A stretch of 64,000 bases of DNA from Thermomonospora echinospora (GTDB taxonomy: Bacteria > Actinomycetota > Actinomycetes > Streptosporangiales > Streptosporangiaceae). Below the pieces are notes generated by a model. It saw only the letters and a program-made list of their open reading frames with translations. It did no database searches and was not told the DNA's origin. The DNA is taken from the NCBI RefSeq assembly GCF_900108175.1, contig NZ_FNVO01000002.1, forward strand, positions 1,051-65,050, read 5' to 3'. The position numbers and the translations under genes are program-made. Of this stretch, positions 41,051-51,737 are shown piece by piece (within the stretch, counting starts at the first letter, position 1; each line of letters begins with the position of its first letter).

Positions 41051-41512
41051 GCGCGCTCACCCGCGCCGGAAGAGCACGGCCGCGCGCCCCTCGGCGATCT
41101 CGCCGTGCCCCTGTGCGGGCAACGCTCGCATGCCGCCTCCTGCCTGTCCGAAGAACTGAGACTCCGAATCCGCGCGAGATGTTCACACCGATCCGCGGGG
41201 GTGTGCGCGCGATCGTCGGCTGAGGAGCCGGTGATCCGTGCCGCCTGCCCGGCTCCGCCGGCACTTGCCCGAATGATATTGGCTTCCGCCGCCGGGCGGG
41301 CCGATTGCGGTCCATCCCAGGCCGGAACGTGACGTGTCGCAAAGGCGCGGTCCGGATCGGCGTGGACGGCCGGGCGCGCTCTCGTGGATCATGGAACCCC
41401 ATGGTGGTGGGTGCTGCCGGCCCTCTCGACACGATCCCGGTTCTCCGGTCTGCGGGGCCCCGGAGCCCCTACCGTGACCCTGGCCTCATTCATACGGAAT
41501 TCAGGAGACCTC
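41051..41512. other. Divergent intergenic region
   Basis: About 460 bases between the membrane protein and the plus-strand gene at 41513. Frames are open but without ribosome sites or known motifs. Promoters for both genes should lie here; none can be placed confidently. Confidence 0.35.
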
Positions 41513-42301
41513 TTGACTGCGGAACCGGAAGCGAGCGTGCTGCACGATGTCCTGCGCGTGTACGACCACCGGTTCCTCGGCCTCGACGGCCGGCAGCGCA
41601 GCCGGCTGGTGCAGGGCACCCGGCACGTCCTCGGCGACGGGCTGAGCGACGAGGTGCGCGCCGCGCTGCCGTCGGCGTACCGGATGCGCGCGTTCTGCAT
41701 CCAGCACGGGCTGGACGACGAACTGGAACGGCTGATCCGCGACGAGACCGAGGGCAGGCGGAGCGGCGCCGTGGTCGTCGGCGGCCGGGTGTACGCCATC
41801 TACCCCTACCTGCGCGGGGTGCCGCGCAAGGACGCCGACATCACCGGCGAGGTGCAGGCCGGGCACCGGCTGGACGGGGTGCTGTGGCAGGGCGAGCGGC
41901 TGCGCGTGCGCGGCTGGGCGGCGCTGGAGCGGGTCGAGGCCCGCGAGGTGGTGACCGAGCTGATCCTGCGGGAGCGGACCGCCGGGACCGAGCACCGCTT
42001 TCCCACCACACCCTGGGAGTCGGGGTTCGAGGCGATGATCGAGTTCGCCGGGGTCGGGGCGGGCCGCTGGGACGCCTACGTGGCGGTGACCGTGCACGGG
42101 GTACGGCGGCGGGCGCGCTTCGGCAGGGTCCGCGACCCGCTGCTGCCGACTGAGCCCATGCCGCGCCGGATCCGCGTGCCGGAGGGGACCGTCGGCGCCA
42201 CCGCGTACTTCACCAAGGGCGGCCACCTGGCGGTCAAGGTCGGCGGCGTACGGCGGCCCGTTCCGCTGCGCACCAGGATCCTGCGCCGGCTCACCCGCTG
42301 A
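41513..42301 (+). CDS. Stand-alone protein resembling the accessory domain of GT2/TagF-type transferases
   Basis: About 262 aa. YRMRAFCIQHGLDDELERLI, RDETEGRRSGAVVVGGRVYA, YPYLRGVPRKDADITGEVQA and the beta-rich remainder resemble the region between the glycosyltransferase and glycerophosphotransferase modules of large actinobacterial TagF-type wall polymer enzymes. No catalytic module is present here. The TTG at 41513 follows GGAGACC; an upstream ATG at 41384 lacks a site. It may assist teichoic-acid-like polymer synthesis; this is inference. Confidence 0.55.
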   Translation: MTAEPEASVLHDVLRVYDHRFLGLDGRQRSRLVQGTRHVLGDGLSDEVRAALPSAYRMRAFCIQHGLDDELERLIRDETEGRRSGAVVVGGRVYAIYPYLRGVPRKDADITGEVQAGHRLDGVLWQGERLRVRGWAALERVEAREVVTELILRERTAGTEHRFPTTPWESGFEAMIEFAGVGAGRWDAYVAVTVHGVRRRARFGRVRDPLLPTEPMPRRIRVPEGTVGATAYFTKGGHLAVKVGGVRRPVPLRTRILRRLTR

Positions 42302-42307
42302 CGGGGA

Positions 42308-42337
42308 AGGGGTGTGGGGGCCGACCCCCACACCCCT
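42308..42337. terminator. Bidirectional terminator between convergent genes
   Basis: Perfect 12-bp stem GGGGTGTGGGGG (42309-42320) / CCCCCACACCCC (42325-42336) with a 4-base loop, between the gene ending at 42301 and ilvC ending at 42379. Confidence 0.7.
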
Positions 42338-42378
42338 CGCGGGTCACCGTGGGGAGATCCCCACGAACCGCGGGTCCC

Positions 42379-43485
<1,107 letters not shown>

Positions 43486-44010
43486 TCAGGCGCTGCGGTC
43501 CAGCGCGCGCAGGGACCGGTCGGTGATGGAGCGGGCACCCCGGCCGATGGCCACCATGCCCGACTGCACCAGTTCCTTGATACCGAACGGCTCCAGCATG
43601 CGGATCAGGGCCTCCAGCTTGTCGCGGTTGCCGGTGGCCTCGACGGTGACCGCGTCGGGGGCCACGTCGACGACCTTGGCGCGGAAGAGCTGGACGGTCT
43701 CCAGCACCTGGGAGCGGGTCTCGGCGTCGGCGCGCACCTTGATCAGCACCAGCTCGCGCTGCACCGAGGACGAGGTGTCCAGCTCGACGATCTTCAGCAC
43801 GTTGACCAGCTTGTTGAGCTGCTTGGTGACCTGCTCCAGCGGCAGCTCCTCCACGTTGACCACGATGGTCATCCGGGAGATCTCCGGGTGCTCGGTGGTA
43901 CCCACCGCCAGCGAGTCGATGTTGAAGCCGCGCCGGGAGAACAGCGCCGCGACCCGGGCCAGGATGCCCGGCTTGTTCTCCACCAGCACCGAGAGCGTGT
44001 GACGGCTCAT
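43486..44010 (-). CDS. ilvN: Acetolactate synthase small (regulatory) subunit
   Basis: 174 aa. N-terminal ACT domain HTLSVLVENKPGILARVAAL, then FNIDSLAVGTTEHPEISRMT, and a C-terminal ACT-like domain ending in EPFGIKELVQSGMVAIGRG. It binds valine and imposes feedback control on IlvB. 51 bp after ilvB, same strand. Also called ilvH in some genomes. Confidence 0.95.
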   Translation of the reverse strand: MSRHTLSVLVENKPGILARVAALFSRRGFNIDSLAVGTTEHPEISRMTIVVNVEELPLEQVTKQLNKLVNVLKIVELDTSSSVQRELVLIKVRADAETRSQVLETVQLFRAKVVDVAPDAVTVEATGNRDKLEALIRMLEPFGIKELVQSGMVAIGRGARSITDRSLRALDRSA

Positions 44011-44061
44011 CGCGGGTCGGTCTCCTCTGTCTTGGGCGGGGTCGGTCGGGGCGGCATGGCG

Positions 44062-45807
44062 TCAGTCACCGTGCTCCCAGTCGGGCGCCAGATCGCGCGC
44101 GATCTTGATGTCGTCGTTGCTGGTCCCGGCGGCGACCATGGGCCACACCATGGCGTCCTGGTGGACGACGAAGTCGATGACCACCGGGGCGTCGTTGATC
44201 TCCATCGCCTTGCGGATGGTCTCCTCGACGTCCTCGGCGCGCTCGCAGCGCAGCCCCACGCAGCCGTAGGCCTCGGCCAGCTTGACGAAGTCGGGGATCC
44301 GGGTGGAGTGCAGGTTGGTGTTGGAGTAGCGCTCGTTGTAGAACAGCGTCTGCCACTGCCGGACCATGCCGAGGTTGCCGTTGTTGATGACGGCGATCTT
44401 GACCGGGATGCCCTCGATCGCGCAGGTGGCCAGCTCCTGGTTGGTCATCTGGAAGCAGCCGTCGCCGTCGATCGCCCAGACCTGGGCGTCCGGCGCGCCC
44501 ACCTTGGCGCCCATCGCCGCCGGCACCGCGTAGCCCATGGTGCCCGCGCCGCCGGAGTTGAGGAACGCACCCGGCCGCTCGTACTTGATGAACTGGGCGG
44601 CCCACATCTGGTGCTGGCCGACGCCCGCCACGTAGTAGGCGTCCGGCCCGGCCATCCGGCCGATCTGCTCGATCACGTACTGCGGGGACAGCGAGCCGTC
44701 GGCCGGCCGGTCGTAGCCGAGCGGGTAGGTCTCGCGCCAGGCGTTGAGCTGCTTCCACCAGGCCGCGTAGTCGCCGCGCCGGCCGGCCTCGTGCTCGGCC
44801 TGCACCGCCACGATCAGGTCGGCGATGACCTCGCGGGCGTCGCCGACGATCGGCACGTCGGCGTGCCGGTTCTTGGAGATCTCGGCCGGATCGATGTCGG
44901 CGTGCACGACCTTGGCGTCCGGGGCGAAGCTGTCCAGCCGGCCGGTCACCCGGTCGTCGAAGCGGGCGCCCAGCGCCACCAGCAGGTCCGAGCGCTGCAG
45001 AGCGCCGACCGCGCCGACGTTGCCGTGCATGCCGGGCATGCCCATGTGCAGCGGGTGGCTGTCGGGCAGCGCGCCCTTGGCCATCAGGGTGGTGACCACC
45101 GGGGCGCCGGTCAGCTCGGCCAGCACCTTCAGCTCGGCCGCCGCGCCGGCCTTGATCACGCCGCCGCCGACGTACAGCACCGGCCGCCTGGCCTGCGACA
45201 GCAGCCGGGCCGCCTCGCGGACCTGCTTGGAGTGCGGGCGGGTCACCGGGCGGTAGCCGGGCAGCTGCATCGGCTCGGGCCAGGAGAACTCGAAGGTGGC
45301 CTGCAGGGCGTCCTTGGCGATGTCCACCAGGACGGGGCCCGGACGGCCGGTGGCGGCGATGTGGAACGCCTCGGCGATGGTGCGGCCGATGTCCCGGGCG
45401 TCCGTGACCAGGAAGTTGTGCTTGGTGATCGGCATCGTGATGCCGACGATGTCGGCCTCCTGGAAGGCGTCCGTGCCGATCGCCGCACTGGAGACCTGGC
45501 CGGTGATCGCCACGATCGGCACCGAGTCCATGTACGCGTCGGAGATCGGGGTCACCAGGTTGGTGGCGCCCGGCCCGCTGGTGGCCATGCACACCCCCAC
45601 CTTGCCGGTGGCCATCGCGTAGCCCTGCGCGGCGTGCCCGGCGCCCTGCTCGTGCCGGACCAGGATGTGGCGCACCTTCTGGGAGTCGAAGAGGGGGTCG
45701 TAGGCCGGGAGGATCGCGCCCCCGGGGATGCCGAACACGGTGTCGACCCCGACGTTCTCCAGCGCCCGGATGAGCGCCTGAGCTCCCGTCATCTGCTCGG
45801 TCGTCAT
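44062..45807 (-). CDS. ilvB: Acetolactate synthase large (catalytic) subunit
   Basis: 581 aa ThDP enzyme making acetolactate/acetohydroxybutyrate. [20 protein letters not shown], the catalytic Glu in [20 protein letters not shown], the FAD-binding central domain, and ThDP-Mg site [20 protein letters not shown]...[10 protein letters not shown]. The ATG at 45807 matches the usual N-terminus; the longer frame is a shadow of the leader region. It heads the ilvBNC unit after a leader-peptide attenuator. Confidence 0.96.
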   Translation of the reverse strand: MTTEQMTGAQALIRALENVGVDTVFGIPGGAILPAYDPLFDSQKVRHILVRHEQGAGHAAQGYAMATGKVGVCMATSGPGATNLVTPISDAYMDSVPIVAITGQVSSAAIGTDAFQEADIVGITMPITKHNFLVTDARDIGRTIAEAFHIAATGRPGPVLVDIAKDALQATFEFSWPEPMQLPGYRPVTRPHSKQVREAARLLSQARRPVLYVGGGVIKAGAAAELKVLAELTGAPVVTTLMAKGALPDSHPLHMGMPGMHGNVGAVGALQRSDLLVALGARFDDRVTGRLDSFAPDAKVVHADIDPAEISKNRHADVPIVGDAREVIADLIVAVQAEHEAGRRGDYAAWWKQLNAWRETYPLGYDRPADGSLSPQYVIEQIGRMAGPDAYYVAGVGQHQMWAAQFIKYERPGAFLNSGGAGTMGYAVPAAMGAKVGAPDAQVWAIDGDGCFQMTNQELATCAIEGIPVKIAVINNGNLGMVRQWQTLFYNERYSNTNLHSTRIPDFVKLAEAYGCVGLRCERAEDVEETIRKAMEINDAPVVIDFVVHQDAMVWPMVAAGTSNDDIKIARDLAPDWEHGD

Positions 45808-45842
45808 GCCTATTCCTTGGGATGGGAGGTGATCCTGGCCAA

Positions 45843-45878
45843 CAAAAAACCCCTCGCGCCACAACGGCGGTCGAGGGG
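45843..45878 (-). terminator. Attenuator terminator upstream of ilvB
   Basis: Minus-strand stem CCCCTCG (45872-45878 complement) / CGAGGGG followed by TTTTTTG, between the leader peptide and the ilvB start. Inner pairing CCGCC/GGCG extends the hairpin. Confidence 0.88.
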
Positions 45879-45901
45879 AGCGCGCAGGCGAGGCGACTCG
45901 G

Positions 45902-45952
45902 TCAGCCTGCGCGCCGACCAAGTACTACGAGAATCACGGAAATGCTCTGCAC
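45902..45952 (-). CDS. Branched-chain amino acid leader peptide of ilvBNC
   Basis: 16-codon frame [16 protein letters not shown] from GTG, with seven Ile, Val or Leu residues in the run ISVILVVL. It ends 24 bases before the terminator hairpin at 45878, the classic layout of an ilv attenuator. Regulation by charged tRNA-Ile/Val/Leu supply is inferred. Confidence 0.85.
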   Translation of the reverse strand: MQSISVILVVLGRRAG

Positions 45953-46021
45953 GGATACACCTTCGCCGAACCTCCGCCCCGGGGTCAAATCCGTGGACGC
46001 TTTATCCCACCATGTGAGACG

Positions 46022-49000
46022 TCAGCCCGGGGACAGGGCCGGCCCGTGCACCGGGACGCCCGGCCCCTCAGAGCCGCCCGGCCCGCCCGGCTTGTTCGGC
46101 GGCATGTCCGCGGCGGCGGTCAGATTGGTGCGCAGCAGCGACTCCGCCCGGCCCGCGGCCATCGGCCGGGCCACCAGGAAGCCCTGCCCGCGCGGGCATC
46201 CCATCTCCCGCAGCAGCTCCAGCTGCTCGGGACGCTCGATGCCCTCGGCCACCACGGTCAGCCCCAGATCGTGCCCCAGCCGCACAATGGTGCGGGTCAG
46301 CAGGGTCAGCGTCTCGTCGCGGCCCAGCCCGGCCACGAACGACGGATCGATCTTGATCACGTCCACCGGGAGCTGGCCCAGATAGGCCAGCGAGGCGTAG
46401 CCGGTGCCGAAGTCGTCGATGGCCAGCCGTACCCCCAGGTCGCGCAGGGCCGACAGCCGCTCGACGTTCTGCCCGACGTCCTCGACCAGGACCTCCTCCC
46501 TGACCTCCAGGGTGAGGGCCTGCGGCGGCAGCCCGGTCTCCGCCAGCGCCGCCGCCACCGACTCCACGAACCGGGGGGCGGCGATCTGGCGGGCGGTGAA
46601 GTTGACCGACAGGCCGACGTCCCATGACCCGGCACGCCAGCGGGCCACCTGCCGACACGCCTCCCGCAGCACCCAGTCGCCCAGCGGGATCATCAGCCCG
46701 GACTCCTCGGCCGGGCGGATGAAGTCCTGCGGCGGCACCGACTCGCTGCCGCGCCACCACCGCACCAGTGCCTCCACTCCCCGCACCCGGGATGTGGCCA
46801 GCTCGACCACGGGCTGGAACTCCACCGCGAACTGCTCCTCGGCCAGCGCCCGCTGCAGTTCGGCGCCGAGTTCCAGCCGCCGGACGACGTCGGCGTGCAT
46901 GTGCGCGGCGAACACCTCCACGCGCCCGCCGCCCAGCTCCTTGGCGCGGGCCATGGCCAGGTCGCCGTTGCGGATCAGCTCCGGCCCGCTGCGCGGCCCC
47001 GGTTCACGGGAGACGGCGGCGTCGGTCGGGGCGCCGTCGGCGTCACCGCCGGTACCGGCGCCGGTGTCGGCCTCGGTATCGGTGTCGCTGCCGGTGTCGG
47101 CCTCGGTATCGGTGTCGCTGCCGGTGTCGGCCTCGGTGTCGGTGTCGGTGTCGCTGTCGGCGAAGGCGATGCCGACGCTGGCGCTCAGCACCACCTCTCG
47201 CTCACCGGCCCGGTACGGCTCGCCGTTCAGCACCCGCAGCAGCCGCTCGGCCAGCTCCACGACGGTGCGCGCCCCATCGGCGTTCTCCACCAGCACCGCG
47301 AACTCGTCGCCGCCCCAGCGGGCCACGGTGTCGTCGGCCTGCACGGCGGCGCGCAGCCTGCGGGCGGCCTGGGCCAGCACCTGGTCCCCGGCGGCGTGCC
47401 CGGCCGAGTCGTTGACGGCGGTGAACCCGTCCAGGTCGGCGAAGACCACGGCCACTCGGCCCGGCCCGGCCTCCCGGCCCACCACCTCGCGGACCCGTTC
47501 CTCGAAGTAGGCCCGGTTGGGCAGCCCGGTCAGCCCGTCGTGGAAGGTCAGATGGGTGACCTGGCGCTGCAGCGCGGCCTGCTCCGACAGGTCCCGGGTG
47601 GTGATCAGCACCCGGGAGGCGGTGTAGCGGGAGACGGTCGACTCGGTGGGCAGCCAGGTGCCGTCGGCGGCGCGCACCCGGCAGGCGATCCGCAGCGCCG
47701 CCCGGTCGGCCGCCAGGAACTCCAGGTAGACCTCCTCCACGTGCGGCAGGTCCTCAGGGTGGACGAACTCGGTCACCGAACGGCCCAGCAGGTCGCCCGG
47801 GACGTGCTCGTAGGTGCGGTGCGCCCCGTCGGAGACGTACTGCACCACCCCGGCCAAGTCGCAGATCAGCACCACGTCGTTGATGCTCTCGGCGAGCGCC
47901 CGGAAGTGCTCCTCGCCCGCGTTGGCCGCGTACCGCAGCCCCTCGTTCTCGCGCATGAGCCCGGCCAGCCGGGCCAGCATCACCAGCACGGCCGATCCGG
48001 CCACCAGGGAGACGACCGGTTCCAGGCCACGCGAGCCGGTCAGCGAGTGCCCTGCCACGAACAGCGCGGCGGCCGCCGCCACCGCGGCGGTGACCAGCCC
48101 GGGCCCGATCATCCGTCCCCGCGGCGGGCCGTCCTCGGCGGGGTCGGCGGCCTCCAGGTCGTCGGGCGCGGCCGGGGCGGTGCCGTCGTCCGCCGGCGCG
48201 GGCCGATCGGAGGCGGGCGCGGGCCGATCGGGGGCGGGCGAGGCCCAGGGGGCCAGGCCGAGCAACAGCAGCCCCACCACGCGCGCCGTGTCCCCCGGGT
48301 CACCGGACGGGACGCCCCCGCGCAGCCGGGCGACCATGGACACGATGTCGGCCACCACGAACGCGACCAGCGCCAGGTAGGCCGTCCAGGCGCCGGGCCG
48401 GTAGGCGCGGGCGGCGCCCAGCACGAACGGCAGCGCCCCGCACACCAGCATGGTGCCGACCAGCGGGTAAAGCAGCTCCGGCACGAACTCGGCGGGCGAC
48501 TCCCCCGACAGGTGGTAGAGCCTGCCGAACTCCGCCACCCAGCCGAGCACGAACAGCGCCGCCACGCACACGTAGGTGTCGGCGACGTAGCGCACCCAGG
48601 GGCCGGCCTCCCGCGGTAGCCGTACCGGGACGATGAAACCGACGGTCAGCGCGGCGATGGCGGCCAGGTAGAACAGGTCCGCCAGCGACAGCGCCTCGGC
48701 GCTGCTGAGCAGGTCCGGGGAAGCCAGGCTGACCACGGCGCCGGCGAGCCAGCACCCGGCGGCAATGGCGAACCAGTTCCAGGAGTCGCGGCGCGGGTCG
48801 CGGCGGCCCCCCGGCGGTGGCCCGCCCCCGCCCGCCGCGCCGGGCTCGTCGTCCTCGGGACCGCCCCGTCGCGCCCGGAACGGTAGCGGGCGGATCGCGG
48901 CCAGCAGCGACCCGGCCACCGCGGCGGCGGCCACCGCCTCCACCCAGACCGGGATCGCCGGAGCGCCGCCGAGCAGCGAGCCGACGGTGACGAGCACGGC

Positions 49001-49066
49001 CATCAGCGCGACGGCACCGATCGGCACCACACGAGGCGGAAACCGCCTGGCGCTCTCGCCGCTCAT
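46022..49066 (-). CDS. Membrane PAS-GGDEF-EAL cyclic-di-GMP protein
   Basis: About 1014 aa. The N-terminal half has about ten membrane segments (residues 10-380). A PAS domain follows (HFRALAESINDVVLICDLAG), then GGDEF with active site RWGGDEFAVL; the expected inhibitory RxxD reads QADD, so the I-site Arg is missing. The EAL domain is intact: VEALVRWW, VNFTARQI, DDFGTGYASL, KIDPSFV. An acidic Asp/Thr repeat (DTDTEADTGS) interrupts the GGDEF domain after ASVGIAFAD. Start at the second Met (49066); ATG 49120 is possible. Confidence 0.9.
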   Translation of the reverse strand: MSGESARRFPPRVVPIGAVALMAVLVTVGSLLGGAPAIPVWVEAVAAAAVAGSLLAAIRPLPFRARRGGPEDDEPGAAGGGGPPPGGRRDPRRDSWNWFAIAAGCWLAGAVVSLASPDLLSSAEALSLADLFYLAAIAALTVGFIVPVRLPREAGPWVRYVADTYVCVAALFVLGWVAEFGRLYHLSGESPAEFVPELLYPLVGTMLVCGALPFVLGAARAYRPGAWTAYLALVAFVVADIVSMVARLRGGVPSGDPGDTARVVGLLLLGLAPWASPAPDRPAPASDRPAPADDGTAPAAPDDLEAADPAEDGPPRGRMIGPGLVTAAVAAAAALFVAGHSLTGSRGLEPVVSLVAGSAVLVMLARLAGLMRENEGLRYAANAGEEHFRALAESINDVVLICDLAGVVQYVSDGAHRTYEHVPGDLLGRSVTEFVHPEDLPHVEEVYLEFLAADRAALRIACRVRAADGTWLPTESTVSRYTASRVLITTRDLSEQAALQRQVTHLTFHDGLTGLPNRAYFEERVREVVGREAGPGRVAVVFADLDGFTAVNDSAGHAAGDQVLAQAARRLRAAVQADDTVARWGGDEFAVLVENADGARTVVELAERLLRVLNGEPYRAGEREVVLSASVGIAFADSDTDTDTEADTGSDTDTEADTGSDTDTEADTGAGTGGDADGAPTDAAVSREPGPRSGPELIRNGDLAMARAKELGGGRVEVFAAHMHADVVRRLELGAELQRALAEEQFAVEFQPVVELATSRVRGVEALVRWWRGSESVPPQDFIRPAEESGLMIPLGDWVLREACRQVARWRAGSWDVGLSVNFTARQIAAPRFVESVAAALAETGLPPQALTLEVREEVLVEDVGQNVERLSALRDLGVRLAIDDFGTGYASLAYLGQLPVDVIKIDPSFVAGLGRDETLTLLTRTIVRLGHDLGLTVVAEGIERPEQLELLREMGCPRGQGFLVARPMAAGRAESLLRTNLTAAADMPPNKPGGPGGSEGPGVPVHGPALSPG
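47061..47156 (-). repeat. 30-bp in-frame tandem repeat within the GGDEF domain
   Basis: Two perfect 30-bp copies (47061-47090 and 47091-47120, each starting CCGGTGTCGG) and a third with a 6-bp expansion (47121-47156). They encode the Asp/Thr/Glu repeat DTDTEADTGS. Unit length keeps the frame, so copy-number change would only lengthen the loop. Confidence 0.92.
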
Positions 49067-49120
49067 CCGCCGCTCACTCTCTGCTGTCCGGGCCGTCGGC
49101 TCCAGGGAACCCACGCGCAT

Positions 49121-49476
49121 CGACCGTCACCGACATAACGCAACTCGTGCGCAAGATCGTGCCCTGCCGCGCCGTCGGTGTCAGCGAAAGCCGGGGGTTA
49201 CCGTCCCCGACGGGCACCCTGACGAGCGCCGCCCCCTCATTGGAGCCACCGGGCACCGGCCGGAGCCGGCGACATGGTCTCGGTCGTTGGTCTCACTACG
49301 GGATCACCGTGTCGCTCAATGTACGTTCCGTAGGTCACGGAGCGATTGAGGCTCAGCGTCCACCCGGCGACAACCCGACACGTCCCGTAGCCGGTTCGGC
49401 TCGGTTCGGCGCCGGTTGCCGGGGATCTGCCCGATACTGTTTTTTACTCTCCGTGACCGGATCCGGGATCGTCCGG
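49121..49476. other. Intergenic region upstream of the PAS-GGDEF-EAL gene
   Basis: About 356 bases. A 9-bp inverted pair GTGACCGGA/TCCGGTCAC overlaps the end of the next gene (49453-49480) but has no T-run on its downstream side. I found no riboswitch signature that I recognise. Confidence 0.35.
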
Positions 49477-50382
49477 TCACCGCCCGCTGATCACGTTGGC
49501 CAGCGGCTCACCAGCCAGATGGCGGCGGGCCTGCGCGCGGACCAGCCGGGCGACCCGGCGCGCGGAGGCCGCCGTGGAGCCCCCGACGTGCGGGGTGAGG
49601 AACACCCCCGGAGCCCGCCAGAGGGGGTGGCCGGGGGGCAGCGGCTCGGGATCGGTGACGTCCAGCGCCGCGCGCAGCCGCCCGGCCAACGTCTCGGCGA
49701 CCAGCGCATCGGTGTCCACCACGGCGCCCCGGGCGGCGTTGACCAGCAGCGCGCCGTCCGGCATCCGGGCCAGCAGGCCGGCGTCGAACAGTCCCCGGGT
49801 CCGCGGGCCGGCCGGGACCAGCACCACCACCACGTCCGCCCGCGCCACCAGTTCGGGCAGGTCGTCCGGCCCGTGCACGCCCTGGCGGGGCCGCGAGGCC
49901 ACCCGGGTGATCTCCACCTCGAACGGCGTCAGCCTGCGCTCGACGGCCTGCCCGATCGACCCGTACCCGACGATCAGCACCCGGGAGTCGGTGAGCACCC
50001 CGGGGTGGCGGTAGTCCCAGCGGCCCTCTCGCTGGGCGGCGGCGAACCCGGGGAAATCCCACTGGCTCGCGATGATCGCGCCCACCACCCACTCCGCGGT
50101 CCCGGCGTCGTGCGCGCCCCTGGCGTTACACAACGTCACCCCGTCGGGGAGGTGGGGCAGCACGTGGTCGAACCCCGCGGTCTGCAACTGCACCACCCGC
50201 AACCGTGGCATCAGCGCCATGACCTCCAGGCTCGCCGGTGACGGCAATAGCGCGGGAACGTAGAACTCGACCTCCGCCACCGAGGACGGCACGGCGCCCG
50301 CGTCCCACACCTCGATCTCAGCGCCGGGCAGATCGGCCACCGCGTCGGCGATGTCCCGTCTCGCCACCCACAACCTCGTCAT
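49477..50382 (-). CDS. D-isomer-specific 2-hydroxyacid dehydrogenase
   Basis: 301 aa. NAD-binding VLIVGYGSIGQAVERRL, then VNAARGAVVDTDALVAET (catalytic Arg) and FLTPHVGGSTAASARRVARL (His), preceded by the substrate domain. Substrate cannot be told; neighbours do not help. No ACT domain, unlike SerA. The ATG at 50382 has no strong ribosome site; the frame is open further upstream but without family sequence. Confidence 0.9.
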   Translation of the reverse strand: MTRLWVARRDIADAVADLPGAEIEVWDAGAVPSSVAEVEFYVPALLPSPASLEVMALMPRLRVVQLQTAGFDHVLPHLPDGVTLCNARGAHDAGTAEWVVGAIIASQWDFPGFAAAQREGRWDYRHPGVLTDSRVLIVGYGSIGQAVERRLTPFEVEITRVASRPRQGVHGPDDLPELVARADVVVVLVPAGPRTRGLFDAGLLARMPDGALLVNAARGAVVDTDALVAETLAGRLRAALDVTDPEPLPPGHPLWRAPGVFLTPHVGGSTAASARRVARLVRAQARRHLAGEPLANVISGR

Positions 50383-50464
50383 GATCTGGATCGTACGAGG
50401 TGGCCTGCGAGGAACCACCTGGCCCGCACATCCGTATGTCACAGTGACGGAGAGGGGAGATCCC

Positions 50465-51589
50465 ATGCCCATCGGCATTCGCAGGATCATCGCGCTCGGC
50501 GCGGCCACCACCGTGCTGGCCGGGTGCACGTCCGCTTCCGAAGGGGGCTCACGGACGCCGCCCCCGCTGCCGGCCGCCACGACCGGCGGCGGCTCCCCGG
50601 CCACCACGCGGGTCGCCGCTCCCGGCGAGCCCCGCGATCTGGTGACGGGGCTGAGCGTCCCCTGGGCGATCGCGTTCCTGCCCGGCGGGGACGCGCTGGT
50701 CACCGAACGTGACAGCGCCCGGCTGCTGCGGGTCACCCCGCGGGGGAGTGTCACCGAGGTCGGCAAGGTGCCGGGCGTGGTGCCCGGCGGCGAGGGCGGC
50801 CTGATGGGGGTGGCGGTCTCGCCGTCCTACGACCGGGACCGGTTCGTCTACCTGTACTTCACCGCGGCCGACGACAACCGGGTCGTCCGGTTCCGCTACG
50901 ACGGGCGGCTGGCCGCGCCGCGGCCGATCGTCACCGGGATCCCCAAGGGCGCGAACCACAACGGCGGCCGGATCGCGTTCGGGCCCGACAAGATGCTCTA
51001 CATCGGCACCGGCGAGATCTACCAGCGTGAACTCGCCCAGGACCGCGGCTCGCTGGGCGGCAAGATCCTGCGGGTGACCCCGGACGGCGGCCCCGCCCCC
51101 GGCAACCCGTTCTCCTCCCGCGTCTGGACCTACGGGCACCGCAACGTGCAGGGCCTGGCCTGGGACGACAAGGGACGGATGTACGCCACCGAGTTCGGGC
51201 AGGACCGCTTCGACGAGATCAACCTGATCGAGCGGGGCCACAACTACGGCTGGCCCGACGTGGAGGGCGTCCAGCAGGGACGGCGCAACACCCGGTACAC
51301 CGACCCGCTGCTGACCTGGTCGACCGGCGAGGCGTCCCCATCCGGCCTGGCGTACGCGAGCGGGTCGCTGTGGGCGGCGGGACTGCGCGGGCGGCGGCTG
51401 TGGCAGGTGCCGGTGGACGCCGACGGCCGGGTCGGCCGCCCCATCGCGCACTACGAGGGTCGGTACGGGCGGCTGCGCGCGGTCGTACGGGCGCCGGACG
51501 GCTCACTGTGGGTCACCACCAGCAACAAGGACGGGCGCGGCGACCCCGCGCGGGGGGACGACCGCATCCTGGTCATCCCCCTGCGCTGA
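50465..51589 (+). CDS. PQQ-dependent sugar dehydrogenase-like lipoprotein
   Basis: 374 aa. Lipoprotein signal IRRIIALGAATTVLAGC (lipobox LAGC), a Pro/Thr linker, then the six-bladed propeller of the soluble glucose dehydrogenase (GSDH) family: LSVPWAIAFLPGGDALVTER, GGEGGLMGVAVSP, KGANHNGGRIAFGPDKMLYI, VWTYGHRNVQGLAWDDKGRM and EINLIERGHNYGWPDVEG. The conserved active-site His (HNGGRI) is present. The ATG at 50465 has GAGGGGAG upstream. Confidence 0.92.
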   Translation: MPIGIRRIIALGAATTVLAGCTSASEGGSRTPPPLPAATTGGGSPATTRVAAPGEPRDLVTGLSVPWAIAFLPGGDALVTERDSARLLRVTPRGSVTEVGKVPGVVPGGEGGLMGVAVSPSYDRDRFVYLYFTAADDNRVVRFRYDGRLAAPRPIVTGIPKGANHNGGRIAFGPDKMLYIGTGEIYQRELAQDRGSLGGKILRVTPDGGPAPGNPFSSRVWTYGHRNVQGLAWDDKGRMYATEFGQDRFDEINLIERGHNYGWPDVEGVQQGRRNTRYTDPLLTWSTGEASPSGLAYASGSLWAAGLRGRRLWQVPVDADGRVGRPIAHYEGRYGRLRAVVRAPDGSLWVTTSNKDGRGDPARGDDRILVIPLR

Positions 51590-51624
51590 ACGCGGCGCCC
51601 CGAGCGGCGACCACGGACCGCCGT

Positions 51625-51737
51625 GGCCGACCTGACGCCGCCCCGCAGAAAACCCCGGATCACCGCAGGCGACCGGACGCCGCTCCACGGAACACCCCGG
51701 ATCGGCGCGGCCGACCTGACACCGCTCTGCGGGAGGC
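51625..51737. repeat. Three imperfect ~42-bp tandem units
   Basis: Units begin at 51625 (GGCCGACCTGACGCCGC), 51668 (GGCGACCGGACGCCGCT) and 51709 (GGCCGACCTGACACCGC). The first two share AACACCCCGGATC-like ends. The third runs into the terminator stem. Intergenic, between the sugar dehydrogenase and gatB. Confidence 0.7.

Noticed and set aside
43888-46017. Long plus-strand frame opposite ilvB (about 700 codons)
   Set aside because: High third-position GC of ilvB keeps the opposite strand open; composition is not protein-like.
49121-49476. Possible cyclic-di-GMP riboswitch before the PAS-GGDEF-EAL gene
   Set aside because: No conserved riboswitch core that I recognise; the only hairpin lacks a downstream T-run.
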